A stretch of 64,000 nt of DNA from Pyronema omphalodes (GCA_024516155.1 JAJJXM010000025.1:124001-188000); one strand, 5' to 3'. Positions 21,086 through 30,736 are shown, counted from the stretch's first letter. The notes: a model not told the origin generated them from the sequence alone. Made by a program: numbers and translations.

Positions 21086-21789
21086 GCACCAACCAACCAG
21101 GAAGAACCGGGGAACTGGGAAACCGCTCCCGCCAAATCAATTGCCACTTCCGGGGAATTGGAACTCGCGAGTACCATAATCCGAGCGGGGAAGAGCAAGC
21201 CTGACTCCCTGGAAGAAGTACTACCACCGGAATATGCAGATTACCTCTCCGTATTCAGGGAAAAAGAGGCGGTAGGGTTACCTCCGCACCGACATCATGA
21301 CCACCGGATCCCTTTGATGGACGGAAAGGTTCCGCCGTTCGAACCCCTGCGAGCCCTCGATGAGGAACGTCTGCGAGTACTGAGGGATTACTTGGAAGAG
21401 AATGAAAAGAGGGGTTGGGTCCGACGGTCGACGTCTCCAGCGGGAGCCCCAATCCATTTCGTTAAGAAAAAGGATGGTACATTACGGTTATGCGTTGACT
21501 ACCGACGACTCAACGAAATCACAATCAAGGATCGCACCCCACTCCCGCTGATAGGGGAAGCGTTGGATAGACTTTCCAACGCCAAGACCTATACCAAATT
21601 AGATGTGCGAGATGCATACCATAACCTCCGAATAGCCACAGGAGATGAATGGAAAACTGCGTTCCGTACCAAGTACGGTCTATACGAGTATTTGGTGATG
21701 CCATTTGGCTTGACAAATGCTCCAGCTTCGTTTCAATAATGGATGAACGAAGTCTTAAGTGATTGCCTCGACATCTTTTGCATCGCCTA
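21086..21789 (+). pseudogene. pol: D pol, part 2: start of reverse transcriptase
   Basis: Resumes the linker after L5 and enters the Ty3/gypsy reverse transcriptase: [20 protein letters not shown], then [12 protein letters not shown] (motif A aspartate) and [14 protein letters not shown] nonsense codon (taa, 21737-21739) replaces the next codon before WMNEVLSD, and E1 cuts the frame at 21789, just before the catalytic YLDD. The bases cttttgcatcgccta (21775-21789) recur with one mismatch at 23786-23800 as the target duplication. Confidence 0.88.
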
Positions 21790-23785
21790 GCTACGCATAA
21801 GGCATTGGAAGAACACGGCAACGGCGACCCCCCCCCCTGCATTCTCAACAACGAGCACCGAAACCCCCGGTTTTCTCATCGGATTCGGATTCGCAGCACT
21901 CTGTTACGTTATTCTCTGAATTTTCAGGGAATTCTACGTTGTTTTTGTTGACTTTTGTGGCAAAATCAGAGTTTTCACGAGTTTTGGCTTACCCCACCTC
22001 ACGAAATGTCGCCAAAACAACGACAGAACAACGCCCGTCGATCGAAACGGTCCGAAAACGCGTACAATGTTCTAGCCGACCTTCCTGATGCTGGATCTAC
22101 TTCTACTCTGGATGGAAGAGATGGAACATTTGATGAAGTTGGCGGAAACTTCGCTGGAAAGCCCTTCCAGAACGTGGTCTTGGCACGATCACCAGTTCCT
22201 TCGGCTTCAACATCGCAGCAACAGGCGACAACTGAACACAGCCGGTTTAGTAACCACCGTCGCATAATGGTATCTGCAATTAATGAGGCAGTCGCAGTTG
22301 ACGACAACTATGCCACCCTAGATCAACTGTTTATAGACAACTACGCCGAATTGACTGGAGCCAGCTTCCTGGGGATACAACAGATCCACCAGGACACACA
22401 GCGACGCTTCAAAACCCTCGATGACACTATACGCAACAAGAGCGATGAGATGCGCCACAGATTCGACGTCATGAGACATTCTGACCGGCGAGAACACGAA
22501 GCTGCGCGCAGCATACGACTCTACACAGGCAGAAACAGCAGCTCTCAAGGCTGCTGTGGACGCCCTGACGAAGAAAATCGACGAACAGCAACAAGTCATT
22601 TCGGCGCCCCCCTCACCGAACCATACGGCCTCTTCCTCAGCGATGGAAGAGATGACTATGCAACTGTCCGTCGTCCAACATGACATTCAGGATGTCCTAG
22701 ATGCTGTTCGCAACCCTCCTGGCAAGAGAAAGCAAAGGGGAAGCGACCAGAACACCGAACCCACCTCACCGACAAACAGAAGACCGGTGAACCACGAACC
22801 GAGAACGGCATCACCGGTGCGAAGCCTGATGCACTCGAAGCATGCAACTACCACCGCCCAGGACAAGCTTGATGCCCTCAAGCCTATGTCCCCCCTACCT
22901 CTCCTCGCGATCACGTCAACCGATGCGACACCGGAACCTCACCCTGACAGTTCATCTGCTCAGGACACACCTCTACCCGACGCCCCAAGCACTGCCCCTA
23001 CTGAGACGAACGGATGGAAGACCGTGGAGGCGAAGGCTACACAGAGGAAGAAGCAGAAAGCGAAGGAGACGACACCTACGGCAGCGCCACCCAGCAAGAC
23101 CCCTACAACAAAGAATGGTGGACGGGGAAAGAATACCCACCAACCCAGAACGACAACCTCCTCTGCAAAGAAGACTTGGGCAGAAGTCGTCAAGAGCGGA
23201 GGCATCAACGTCCAGATTGTGCTTGGGAATGGCAATCTTGGACTGACAACACCACGGACAAGAAGGGGAGAGAGGCGAGGGGGAGCAGCGAGGAGGCTGA
23301 GGAAGAAGGAAGGAGAAGGGGAGAGAGGGGAGGAGAAGAGGGGCAGCGCAGGCCCGGGCGTCTCAAAGGGCAAAGAGTCAGGAGACACCGGCGGAGGAGG
23401 TGAGAGAGGACAGGAGAGTGGGGGCGCGGGTGGCCCGCGGCTGTTTAACTTTGCTTTGGTTTTGTTTTTGCTTTGTGGAGGAAATAAAGGAGGGAAAATG
23501 GTTAAAAATGGGAGGGGAAGGGAGGAGGAAAGGGAGGAGCCCGGCGAGGCGGCCTCTGTGCAAGCAGGGCACTGGAACAGCAGACGCGGTTGGACAACAA
23601 GACCATCGAAGTAATAGTGGGGACAGGACCACAAAATCACAGCCTAAGGGAGGATCAGCGGAGGTAGAGACGGGACTTTGTTTTGTTTTTGCTTTTGACT
23701 TTCCATGTACTATGAACCTGTACCCTCGTCATAACCAATAAGGTTGCATACGAGTAATGAATAAACAAACAAACAAACAAACAAA
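21790..23785 (+). mobile_element. E1: ORF1-only non-LTR element inside D pol
   Basis: Plus-strand element with the E-type 5' end (acacggcaacggcg, C run, tgcattctcaacaac), one ORF1-like frame, the common 3' module, a stem (ataacc-aataa-ggtt) and an (aaac)n tail. Duplications at 21775-21789 and 23786-23800 differ by one base. About 23 extra bases (gctacgcataaggcattgga...) lie between the left duplication and the usual 5' end. The right arm of the inverted duplication has the empty site. Confidence 0.92.
21955..23614 (+). pseudogene. E1 ORF1-like gene, frame disrupted
   Basis: Starts at or near MSPKQRQNNARRSKRS (22005), a basic N terminus shared by all E copies. It continues through the helical block FLGIQQIHQDTQRRF, then loses frame near 22470, where a short stretch present in E4 is missing. 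It resumes from about 22556 with DALTKKIDEQQQ, GKRKQRGSDQNTEP and KKTWAEVVKSGGINVQIVLG. The usual stop at the GGPAAV end is lost by a small indel, so the frame runs on into the 3' module. E2 and E4 hold intact versions. Confidence 0.82.
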
Positions 23786-26551
23786 CTTTTGCGTCGCCTA
23801 TCTCGACGACATATTGATTTACTCGGATAATATGGCGGAGCATCGGAGACACGTACGCATGGTCCTGGAAAGGTTAAGGGACGTAGGACTGACCCTGAAA
23901 CCCTCGAAATGTGAATTCCACACAAAAAAGACGGAATACCTGGGATACATGATCTCCCCCACAGGGTTGCAGATGGACCCCGAGAAAATTAGGGCGGTTA
24001 AGGAATGGATGGAACCGGTGAATGTGAAGGGAGTCCAAAATTTCCTTGGGTTCGCCAATTTCTACCGTCGATTCATCCGGGATTTCAGCAAGATCACCAC
24101 GCCATTGACACGATTGACGAAGAAACAGGTACCCTGGGAGTGGAACGACGAGACGCAACGGGCCTTTGAGCAACTCAAAACGGCAATGATATCCCAACCG
24201 ATCCTGCAACATTTCGACCCGGATCGGCCACTCACGCTGGAAACAGACGCCTCAGACTATGCTATCGGGGCAGTCTGCTCACAACCCGACGACTCCAACG
24301 TACTGCACCCCCTTGCCTATTTTTCAAGAAAATTAAAAGATGCGGAGCTCAATTACGACATCCACGATAAGGAGCTCCTGGCAATAGTGGAAGCCTTGGA
24401 CAAATGGTCGACATACTGCAAATCGACAAAACACAGTATCCGGATACTGTCAGACCATAAAAATCTAGAGTATTGGCAAACGAAGAGGGATCTCAACCTC
24501 CGACAGGCCCGATGGGCGGAACAACTGGCTAACTATGACTGCACGATCACGTATCGTCCGGGGAAGTTGGCAGGAAAACCCGACATATTGTCCCGAGAGT
24601 CAGGAGACTCTCCCTGGGAAGAGGAGATGAAGCACCGGCAGAACCGAAGCCGAGTCCTCCTTCCCCAGGAAGTCTTTCATGTGAACGGGACACAGTTGAT
24701 AAGACTCACCCCGGACACCCCCCTCATTACCAAAATTCGGCAAAAAACGAAGACCGATACAGAACTCCAGGAGGTAATCCGCAAACTTCGGGAAGGGATA
24801 ACCCGAGACAATAGGGTCCCCTTGGGGTTATGCGAGGAAAAGGATGGGTTACTCCTATACGAGGGATTGATATGGGTCCCGGACGACGACGACCTGAGGT
24901 TACAAATTTTACGACAACATCATGACTCCCAGGCCGCGGGGCATCCGGGAAGGGCAAGGACCTTGGAGTTGGTCAGCCGAAATTTTTATTGGCCACAACA
25001 ACGACAGTATGTGACTCGATATGTCGACTACTGTGATACCTGTAAACGTATCAAGCCCATTAAGCACGCCCCCTTCGGTCTCTTACGACCGTTACAGATT
25101 CCAGAAAGACCATGGGAATCCATCTCCATGGATTTTATCACGGGTCTTCCGGAAGATGGGGGAATGAATGCGATATGGGTGATTGTGGACCGCTTGACGA
25201 AGATGGCACACTTCGTAGCATGTAAGGATACTATGGGACCCAGGGAACTTGCGGACGGGTTTCTCACACATGTGGTACGGGCCCATGGACTCCCCAGCAG
25301 CATCATCTCGGATCGGGGGTCCCTATTCACCTCTCAGTTCTGGAAGAGGGTTATGGAGGCAATGGGGACGACGAGGAACCTGAGTACGGCGTTTCACCCA
25401 GAGTCCGACGGACAGACAGAGAGGGTCAATGCGATCCTCGAACAATACCTCAGGGCGTATTGTAACTATCAACAGGACAATTGGAACCAACTCCTTCCTA
25501 TGGCGGAGTTCTGCTACAACAATTCCCGCTCAGGAACGACCAAGGTGTCCCCCTTCTTCGCAAATTACGGATATCATCCCCGTTTTACCCAGCCGCTGGG
25601 TGAAGTCGCGGAAGGAAACCCCGAGGTCTCCAAATATGTTGGCGCCCTCAACCGACTTCACGAGGATCTGAGGGCGGAGGTCCACTATGCCCAGACGGCT
25701 CATGCAGAACAGGCGAACCGGCATCGACACCCGGATCCGGTCCTTCGACTGGGAGATCGGGTCTGGCTGAAGAGGAAGAATGTGAAAACCACCCGACCTC
25801 GAACAATACCTCAGGGCGTATTGTAACTATCAACAGGACAATTGGAACCAACTCCTTCCTATGGCGGAGTTCTGCTACAACAATTCCCGCTCAGGAACGA
25901 CCAAGGTGTCCCCATTCTTCGCAAATTACGGATATCATCCCCGTTTTACCCAGCCGCTGGGTGAAGTCGCGGAAGGAAACCCCGAGGTCTCCAAATATGT
26001 TGGCGCCCTCAACCGACTTCACGAGGATCTGAGGGCGGAGGTCCACTATGCCCAGACGGCTCATGCAGAACAGGCGAACCGGCATCGACACCCGGATCCG
26101 GTCCTTCGAGTGGGAGATCGGGTCTGGCTGAAGAGGAAGAATGTGAAAACCACCCGACCCTCCAACAAGCTCGATTACAAGCTATTGGGGCCCTACACTA
26201 TCTTGTCTAAGGTAGGGTCGCGAGCTTATAAGCTGGACCTCCCCCCAAACGCAAAAATCCATCCAGTATTTCACATCTCCCTTCTAGAACCGTCTCAACC
26301 TACTTCGACCACCATCCCCGGCCATATTCAGCCCCCTCCGCTACCGATTGTCCTCGACACGAGGAAGAGTGGGAAGTTGAGGAAATAGTGGATTCTCGAC
26401 GCCACCGGGGTCAGATACAATATCGAGTTAAGTGGACTGGTTTCCACGACCCCGATACGACCTGGTACCCCGCCGACAATTTCCAAAACTCCTCCGACGC
26501 CATCACCCAATTCCACCGCAGGCACCCTAATAAACCTGCCCCACAGCTGTA
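23786..26551 (+). pseudogene. pol: D pol, part 3: RT C-terminus, RNase H, integrase, GPY/F, chromodomain
   Basis: Resumes at the RT catalytic box ([12 protein letters not shown]), followed by RNase H ([36 protein letters not shown]). The integrase has an HHCC zinc site (HHDSQAAGHPGR ... CDTCKRIKP) and the D-D-E core (SMDFITGLP, IISDRGSLFTSQFW, ESDGQTERVNAILEQ). It is open to 25826, where a 361-bp duplication (unit 25436-25796 repeated at 25797-26157) shifts the frame. The repeated part continues to the GPY/F module (YKLLGPYTILSKVG). A one-base loss near 26355, shared with the mirror arm, separates the integrase from the chromodomain. Integrase would insert the cDNA and the chromodomain would guide it to modified histones. 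Confidence 0.88.
25436..26157 (+). repeat. 361-bp tandem duplication within integrase
   Basis: cctcgaacaataccttcagg-type sequence at 25436 recurs at 25797, and the intervening 361 bp is repeated almost perfectly. As 361 is not a multiple of three, it breaks the integrase frame. The mirror arm has a single copy, so it arose after, or outside, the inverted duplication. Confidence 0.9.
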
Positions 26552-26552
26552 A
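26361..26552 (+). pseudogene. Chromodomain at the end of D pol (shifted frame)
   Basis: In the frame ending with taa at 26550-26552 the sequence reads [18 protein letters not shown], then [17 protein letters not shown]. This is a chromodomain with the aromatic and WTG features of chromovirus integrases. It lies one base out of frame with the upstream integrase in both D copies. A single lost C in gac(c)acgag would explain it. Its stop codon overlaps the start of ORF3 (TAATG). Confidence 0.85.
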
Positions 26553-27619
26553 TGGACGATAGAACGAACTCCGAGGACCCCCCGTCCTCTTTGGGCTGGT
26601 ACCGAACCCCTACTCCCCCAGCAGAAAAGAAATCCCCCCACCCCACGATCCCGCACGCAGAACTACATTGGTCGTTCTGCAACAACGACTCCTGCTCCAT
26701 TCACCTCCAATCGAAATTAAACAACAATCATTTCCCAGCGGTGGCGCAAGCAATTGCGGCACGCATAAAAAAATCATGTAGCTGCGGGCAGCTACATGAC
26801 CCCGAGTTAGAATGGGTGATCCGACACCGAAGGATGGACCCGCAAAAGGCCTGCAAGGCATGGCAGAAAGGAAAGAGACTCTGCAATGTGTGTAAATTCC
26901 TGGTCAACAAAGACGGACACGACCAGAGATGCGGTATCAGAGGATGGAAACCCCCCACGGAGACCCCGGCAACGATACCACCCGCCAAGGACGAGCCCGG
27001 GACAGGAAAGGAGCCTCCCGTCCCTACGGAAAACCAGGAAAACGAACCACCCCGTCCCCGCGAACTGGAATCGGAGGACTCCACCATCCCTACGATCCGA
27101 CACCAACTCCCAGTGATTATGATGACGGGACCCTCGGACCACGAGAAGGTGGCAATCAACCTGTCTTTCTATCAGACAGCGGAGCCGGAACAGCGTCTCC
27201 CCACCCTCGACTACCGACCAACCAACGACCTGACATCCGCCCCTTGTTCGGATCCCCCGGAGCCCCCCGCCTCAGGGCACCAACAAGATCAAATACCCCC
27301 GTTCTCCTCAGGGCACCAACAAGACCAAATAACGGCGCCTCCCTTAGGACACCAACAAGAGCAAATACCGCCTTATGTCCTCGAGGACATCACCCAGGAC
27401 GTTGTACGTCGCCGACGTCGGGGAAAGCAGTATCGGGGACGGTCCCCCATCCGGAGGCCCGCGTTGAGGACTGCCTACGGCCTCGCCGGAGTCTCGGCCT
27501 GGAGGGGGGGGCTTATGTCACAACGCTCCCGTGACATGCTCCTGGCCTCCGCCGTCACCACCGCAGGGCTATGGGTGATCGTCATCACCCTAGCAACCTG
27601 CTACGCTGTCATGAAGTGA
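26552..27619 (+). CDS. D ORF3: Cys/His-rich protein with LTR-encoded membrane segment (unknown function)
   Basis: This 355-residue frame is not part of the standard gag-pol set. The start codon overlaps the pol stop (TAATG), so termination-reinitiation is likely. Residues 40-127 hold C43, C48, H51, C76, C78, C101, C111, C114, H123 and C127, a probable zinc-binding region. A Pro/Glu-rich stretch follows, then three GHQQ(D/E)QI repeats at 242-272 and a basic patch (RRRRRGKQYRGR, 286-297). A hydrophobic segment at about 329-352 (LLASAVTTAGLWVIVITLAT) ends YAVMK. The polypurine tract and the first 104 bp of the 3' LTR are inside the frame, so the membrane segment comes from U3. The mirror copy (37576-38643) is also intact at 355 codons. 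Position and topology recall an env-like gene, but no signal peptide is seen and the function is unknown. Confidence 0.8.
   Translation: MDDRTNSEDPPSSLGWYRTPTPPAEKKSPHPTIPHAELHWSFCNNDSCSIHLQSKLNNNHFPAVAQAIAARIKKSCSCGQLHDPELEWVIRHRRMDPQKACKAWQKGKRLCNVCKFLVNKDGHDQRCGIRGWKPPTETPATIPPAKDEPGTGKEPPVPTENQENEPPRPRELESEDSTIPTIRHQLPVIMMTGPSDHEKVAINLSFYQTAEPEQRLPTLDYRPTNDLTSAPCSDPPEPPASGHQQDQIPPFSSGHQQDQITAPPLGHQQEQIPPYVLEDITQDVVRRRRRGKQYRGRSPIRRPALRTAYGLAGVSAWRGGLMSQRSRDMLLASAVTTAGLWVIVITLATCYAVMK
27500..27511 (+). promoter_or_regulatory. Polypurine tract of D
   Basis: A run of tggagggggggg lies four to five bases before the 3' LTR (27516), where plus-strand DNA synthesis would be primed. It is also coding sequence of ORF3 (Trp-Arg-Gly-Gly). 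Confidence 0.75.
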
Positions 27620-27633
27620 AGGGATAGGGTTAG

Positions 27634-27656
27634 GGCAAGGGGCTGGGCCCCTTGCC
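27634..27656 (+). terminator. Strong hairpin after the ORF3 stop
   Basis: Ten perfect G-C-rich pairs close a 3-nt loop, 15 nt after the ORF3 stop codon and inside the LTR. It occurs in all four D LTRs (for example 17175-17197). It could be a transcript-processing or packaging structure. Calling it a terminator is only a guess from position. Confidence 0.35.
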
Positions 27657-28012
27657 GAGGATTTTCATATGTTCGGAGTTATTTCTTATTTGGATTTCTT
27701 TTAGGTATCACGGCGGCTAGGAAATTGTTGGAATCTTTTACTTCTCTCTTTTGGTATGTACTCTTTCTTTACTATTTGGAATCACGGCGGTTAGCCAGGA
27801 AGTTATCTCTTTCGGTATGTACTCTTTCTTTGCTATTTGGAATCACGGCGGTTAGCCGGTAGTTATCTCTTTTGGTATGTACTCTTTCCTTGTTATTATT
27901 ATTTGGAATTATGGCGGTTAGTTATCTTGCTTTCTTATTTGGAATTACGGCGGTTGGCAAATGTTGGGGAATGTTGGTCATGTATGTAGTTATCACGGCG
28001 GTTAGCATTGGG

Positions 28013-28038
28013 AGCATTCTCCGCAGGCGGAGAATGCT
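28013..28038. repeat. Perfect 12-bp palindromic stem in the LTR
   Basis: agcattctccgc, ag, gcggagaatgct. It is present in all D LTRs (17554-17579 in the 5' LTR), about 30-50 bp upstream of the TATA box. As a DNA palindrome it is a candidate binding site for a dimeric regulator. Confidence 0.7.
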
Positions 28039-28306
28039 GAGTCACAAGTCATGAAGGAACAAGTATAAGAGGAGGAAATTTGTATGTAGTTTATTTCTTC
28101 ACGCAATCAAGTTTCTATTTACCACAATCCTATCTACAAAAGTTCCCTTGTGATATCCCATCTCTCCAAACTCACCTGTGATTTCCCAGCCCACAAACCC
28201 TTGCCCATTCCCAACTTACCAGCCTTACCTAACCCGCCGCCGCCCTCCTCGCCGCCGAAAACCCCGCGCTGCCTGTCGTCAGTAACCGTGGATACGGATT
28301 CTGATA

Positions 28307-28752
28307 AGGCGTCACCCGAGGAGGAAATGGATACAGACGCATTAATTGGGAAATGTGCAGGAACAAAACGGAAAACAATGGACAACCTTGAGTCGACCAG
28401 GACTAAGAGTCGACGATCTGAAAAAGGAGATGCAATTCCAGGAACTAGGGAATTAGCACCAACTCCTCCTCACCATGGACCGAGACTAATAATCAATATG
28501 GTTCTCAATTGGTCCAAGAATCAACAACGCACAGTCAGAGTCCTCTTAGACACAGGCTCTACTGCTGCTCTCCTGGGCAAAGCCTTTGTCCACAAATACA
28601 AAATCCCAACCGTCAAAAGAGACACCCCCCTCCAAATTCGCAACTTTAACAATGAGATTGTTGCTGGAGCAGGAGTATTCTTTACGGTTTCATCCATGTT
28701 GCAGCATAAGAATCACTTTGCTGCAGAATCATTTGAGGTCGCCCCGCTAGAT
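28307..28752 (+). pseudogene. F protease region, left arm
   Basis: After the D LTR the frame reads MDTDALIGKC, then LLDTGSTAALLGKAFVHKYK (DTG retropepsin active site) and QIRNFNNEIVAGAGVFFTV. This is a Ty3/gypsy type different from D and richer in AT. E2 cuts it at 28752, within the bases tcgccccgctagat (28739-28752), which recur at 30737-30750. An almost identical piece lies inverted at 36431-36888. Confidence 0.88.
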
Positions 28753-30736
28753 TGTTTGTTTGTTTGTTTGTTCTCTCATTACTTGTTTGCAACCCGAAGG
28801 TTATGACAAGGGACAGATAAATACAAAAGAGAAGAAGAAAGAAATGTAAAAGCAAAAACCCAGTCTCCACCTCTACCAGTCTCCTCCTCTTGATCGTTGT
28901 GGTTGTGGGGTCTGTCCCCACTGTTACTACGGGGGTTTCTTGTCCAAGCGTGTCTGCTGTTCCAGTGCCCTGCTTGCACAGAGGCCGCCTCGCCGGGCTC
29001 CTCCCTTTCCTCCTCCCTTCCCCTCCCATTTTTAACCATTTGTCCTCCTTTGTTTCCTCCACAAAGCAAAAACGAAACCAAAGCAAAGTTAAACAGCCTC
29101 CGGGCCACCCGTGCCCCCGCTCTCCTCCCCTCTCTCACCTCCTCCGCCGGTGTCTCCTGACTCTTTGCCCTTTGAGACACCCGGGCCTGCCCTGCCCCTC
29201 TTCTCCTCCCCTCTCTCCCCTTCTCCTTCCTTCTTCCTCAGCCTTCTCGCTGCTCCCCCTCGCCTCTCTCCCCTTCTTGTCGGTGGTGTTGTCAGTCCAA
29301 GACTGCCATTCCCAAGCACAATCTGGACGTTGATGCCTCCGCTCTTGACGACTTCTGCCCAAGTCTTCTTTGCAGAGGAGGTTGTCGTTCTGGGTTGGTG
29401 GGTATTCTTTCCCCGGCCACCATTCTTTGTTGTAGGGGTCTTGCTGGGTGGCGCTGCCGTAGGTGTCGTCTCCTTCGCTTTCTGCTTCTTCCTCTGTGTA
29501 GCCTTCGCCTCCACAGTCTTCCATCCGTTCGTCTCAGCAGGGGCAGTGCTTGGGGCGTCGGGTAGAGTTGTGTCCTGAGCAGATGAACTGTCAGGGTGAG
29601 GTTCCGGTGTCGCTTCGGTCGACGTGATCGCTAGGAGAGGTAGGGGGGACATAGGCTTGAGGGCATCAAGCTTGTCCTGGGCGGCGGTAGTCGCATGTTT
29701 CGAGTGCATCAGGCTTCGCACCGGTGATGCCGCTCTCGGTTTGTGGTTCACCGGTCTTCTGTTTGTCGGTGAGGTGGGTTCGGTGTTCTGGTCGCTTCCC
29801 CTTCGCTTTCTCTTGCCAGGAGGGTTGCGAACAGCGTCCAGGACGTCCTGAATGTCATGTTGGACTACGGACAGTTGCATAGTCATCTCTTCCATCGCTG
29901 AGGAAGAGGCCGTGAGGTTCGGTGAGGGGGGCGCCGAAATGACTTGTTGCTGTTCGTCGATTTTCTTCGTCAGGGCGTCCACAGCAGCCTTGAGAGCCGC
30001 TGTTTCTGCCTGTGTAGAGTCGTATGCCGCCCGCAGCTTCGTGTTTTCGCCGAGCAGATCGTTGAATTTGGTCATCATGACGTCGAATCTGCTGTGTATC
30101 GCATCGCTGTTGTTGCGTATGGATTCATCGAGGGTATTGAAGCGTCGCTGTGTGTCCTGATGGATCTGTTGTATCCCCAGGAAGCTGGCTCCAGTGACTT
30201 CGGGGTAGCTGTCATAAAACAGTTGGTCAAGGGAGGCATAATTGTCATCAACCAGGGCTGCCTGATTAATGGCAGATACAATTTTGCGACGGTATGTACT
30301 GAACCGGCTTTGGTCAGTTGTTGCTTGTTGCTGGTGTGTTGAAGCCGAAGGAACTGGTGATCCTGCCAAGACCACGCTCTGGAAGGGTTTTCCAGCGAAG
30401 TTTCCATCAACTTCATCAACTTTTCCATCTCTTCCATCGAGAGTAGGATTAGATCCATCATGAGGAAGGTCGGCTAGAACATTGTACGCGTTTCCGGATC
30501 GTTTCGATCGTTGGGCGTTGTTCTGTCGTTGTTTTGGCGACATTTCGTGAGGTGGGGTAAGCCAAAACTCGTGAAAACTCTGATTTTGCGACAAAAGTCA
30601 ACAAAAACAACGTAGAATTCCCTGAAAACTCAGAGAATAACGTAACAGAGTGCTGCGAATCCGAATCCGATGAGAAAACCGGGGGTTTCGGTGCTCGTTG
30701 TTGAGAATGCAGGGGGGGGGGTCGCCGTTGCCGTGT
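28753..30736 (-). mobile_element. E2: full-length ORF1-only non-LTR element inside F
   Basis: Minus-strand element flanked by perfect 14-bp duplications of tcgccccgctagat (28739-28752, 30737-30750). The 5' end reads acacggcaacggcgacc and a C run; the 3' end has a stem (ataacc-ttc-gggtt) and an (aaac)n tail. It carries one intact ORF. Its 3' portion (28753 to about 29520) is mirrored at about 35675-36430, so it belongs to the inverted duplication. Confidence 0.93.
29089..30594 (-). CDS. E2 ORF1-like protein, intact (RNA-binding/particle role inferred)
   Basis: 501 codons, or 484 from MSPKQRQNN at 30543, which is where the other copies start. The N terminus is basic (KQRQNNAQRSKRS). A helical block (LGIQQIHQDTQRRFNTLDES) leads into a heptad coiled coil (ENTKLRAAYDSTQAETAALK, then AAVDALTKKIDEQQQ) near residues 180-215. 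A basic patch PPGKRKRRGS could be a nuclear signal. The conserved KKTWAEVVKSGGINVQIVLG is followed by a low-complexity Arg/Glu/Gly tail. There is no zinc knuckle, reverse transcriptase or endonuclease. I read it as an ORF1-type protein of a LINE derivative that needs enzymes from LINE A/H-like partners. The frame is kept in E2 and E4 and nearly in E3. Confidence 0.75.
   Translation of the reverse strand: MSQNQSFHEFWLTPPHEMSPKQRQNNAQRSKRSGNAYNVLADLPHDGSNPTLDGRDGKVDEVDGNFAGKPFQSVVLAGSPVPSASTHQQQATTDQSRFSTYRRKIVSAINQAALVDDNYASLDQLFYDSYPEVTGASFLGIQQIHQDTQRRFNTLDESIRNNSDAIHSRFDVMMTKFNDLLGENTKLRAAYDSTQAETAALKAAVDALTKKIDEQQQVISAPPSPNLTASSSAMEEMTMQLSVVQHDIQDVLDAVRNPPGKRKRRGSDQNTEPTSPTNRRPVNHKPRAASPVRSLMHSKHATTAAQDKLDALKPMSPLPLLAITSTEATPEPHPDSSSAQDTTLPDAPSTAPAETNGWKTVEAKATQRKKQKAKETTPTAAPPSKTPTTKNGGRGKNTHQPRTTTSSAKKTWAEVVKSGGINVQIVLGNGSLGLTTPPTRRGERRGGAARRLRKKEGEGERGEEKRGRAGPGVSKGKESGDTGGGGERGEESGGTGGPEAV

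Larger units (their letters stand above)
17057..28306 (+). mobile_element. Element D, left copy: chromodomain Ty3/gypsy with a third ORF, itself interrupted
   Basis: The flanking 791-bp LTRs are at 17057-17847 and 27516-28306. Between them lie gag, protease, reverse transcriptase, RNase H, integrase and chromodomain in Ty3/gypsy order, plus an extra gene before the 3' LTR. It is interrupted by L5 (19868-21085) and E1 (21790-23785) and carries a 361-bp tandem duplication in the integrase. On the right, F sequence follows with the expected duplication aggcg (28307-28311). On the left, the flank is a different part of F, so this end is a rearrangement junction rather than an insertion site. The mirror copy is at 36889-44540. 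Confidence 0.92.
27516..28306 (+). repeat. 3' LTR of D (left copy)
   Basis: 791 bp, nearly identical to 17057-17847. It carries the ORF3 3' end (to 27619), a hairpin ggcaaggggc-tgg-gccccttgcc immediately after the stop (27634-27656), the cacggcggttag repeats, the palindrome 28013-28038 and TATAAG at 28064. It is followed by F sequence beginning with the duplication aggcg. Confidence 0.92.

Noticed and set aside
23400..23741. Frames across the E/LINE 3' module reading NFALVLFLLCGGNKGG
   Set aside because: Present in every copy because the 3' module itself is conserved as RNA. The phase and start change between copies, so it is not a protein gene.
27622..27640. Telomere-like ttaggg in gatagggttagggcaagg
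   Set aside because: Only one and a half units, located inside the D LTR and present in all four LTR copies.
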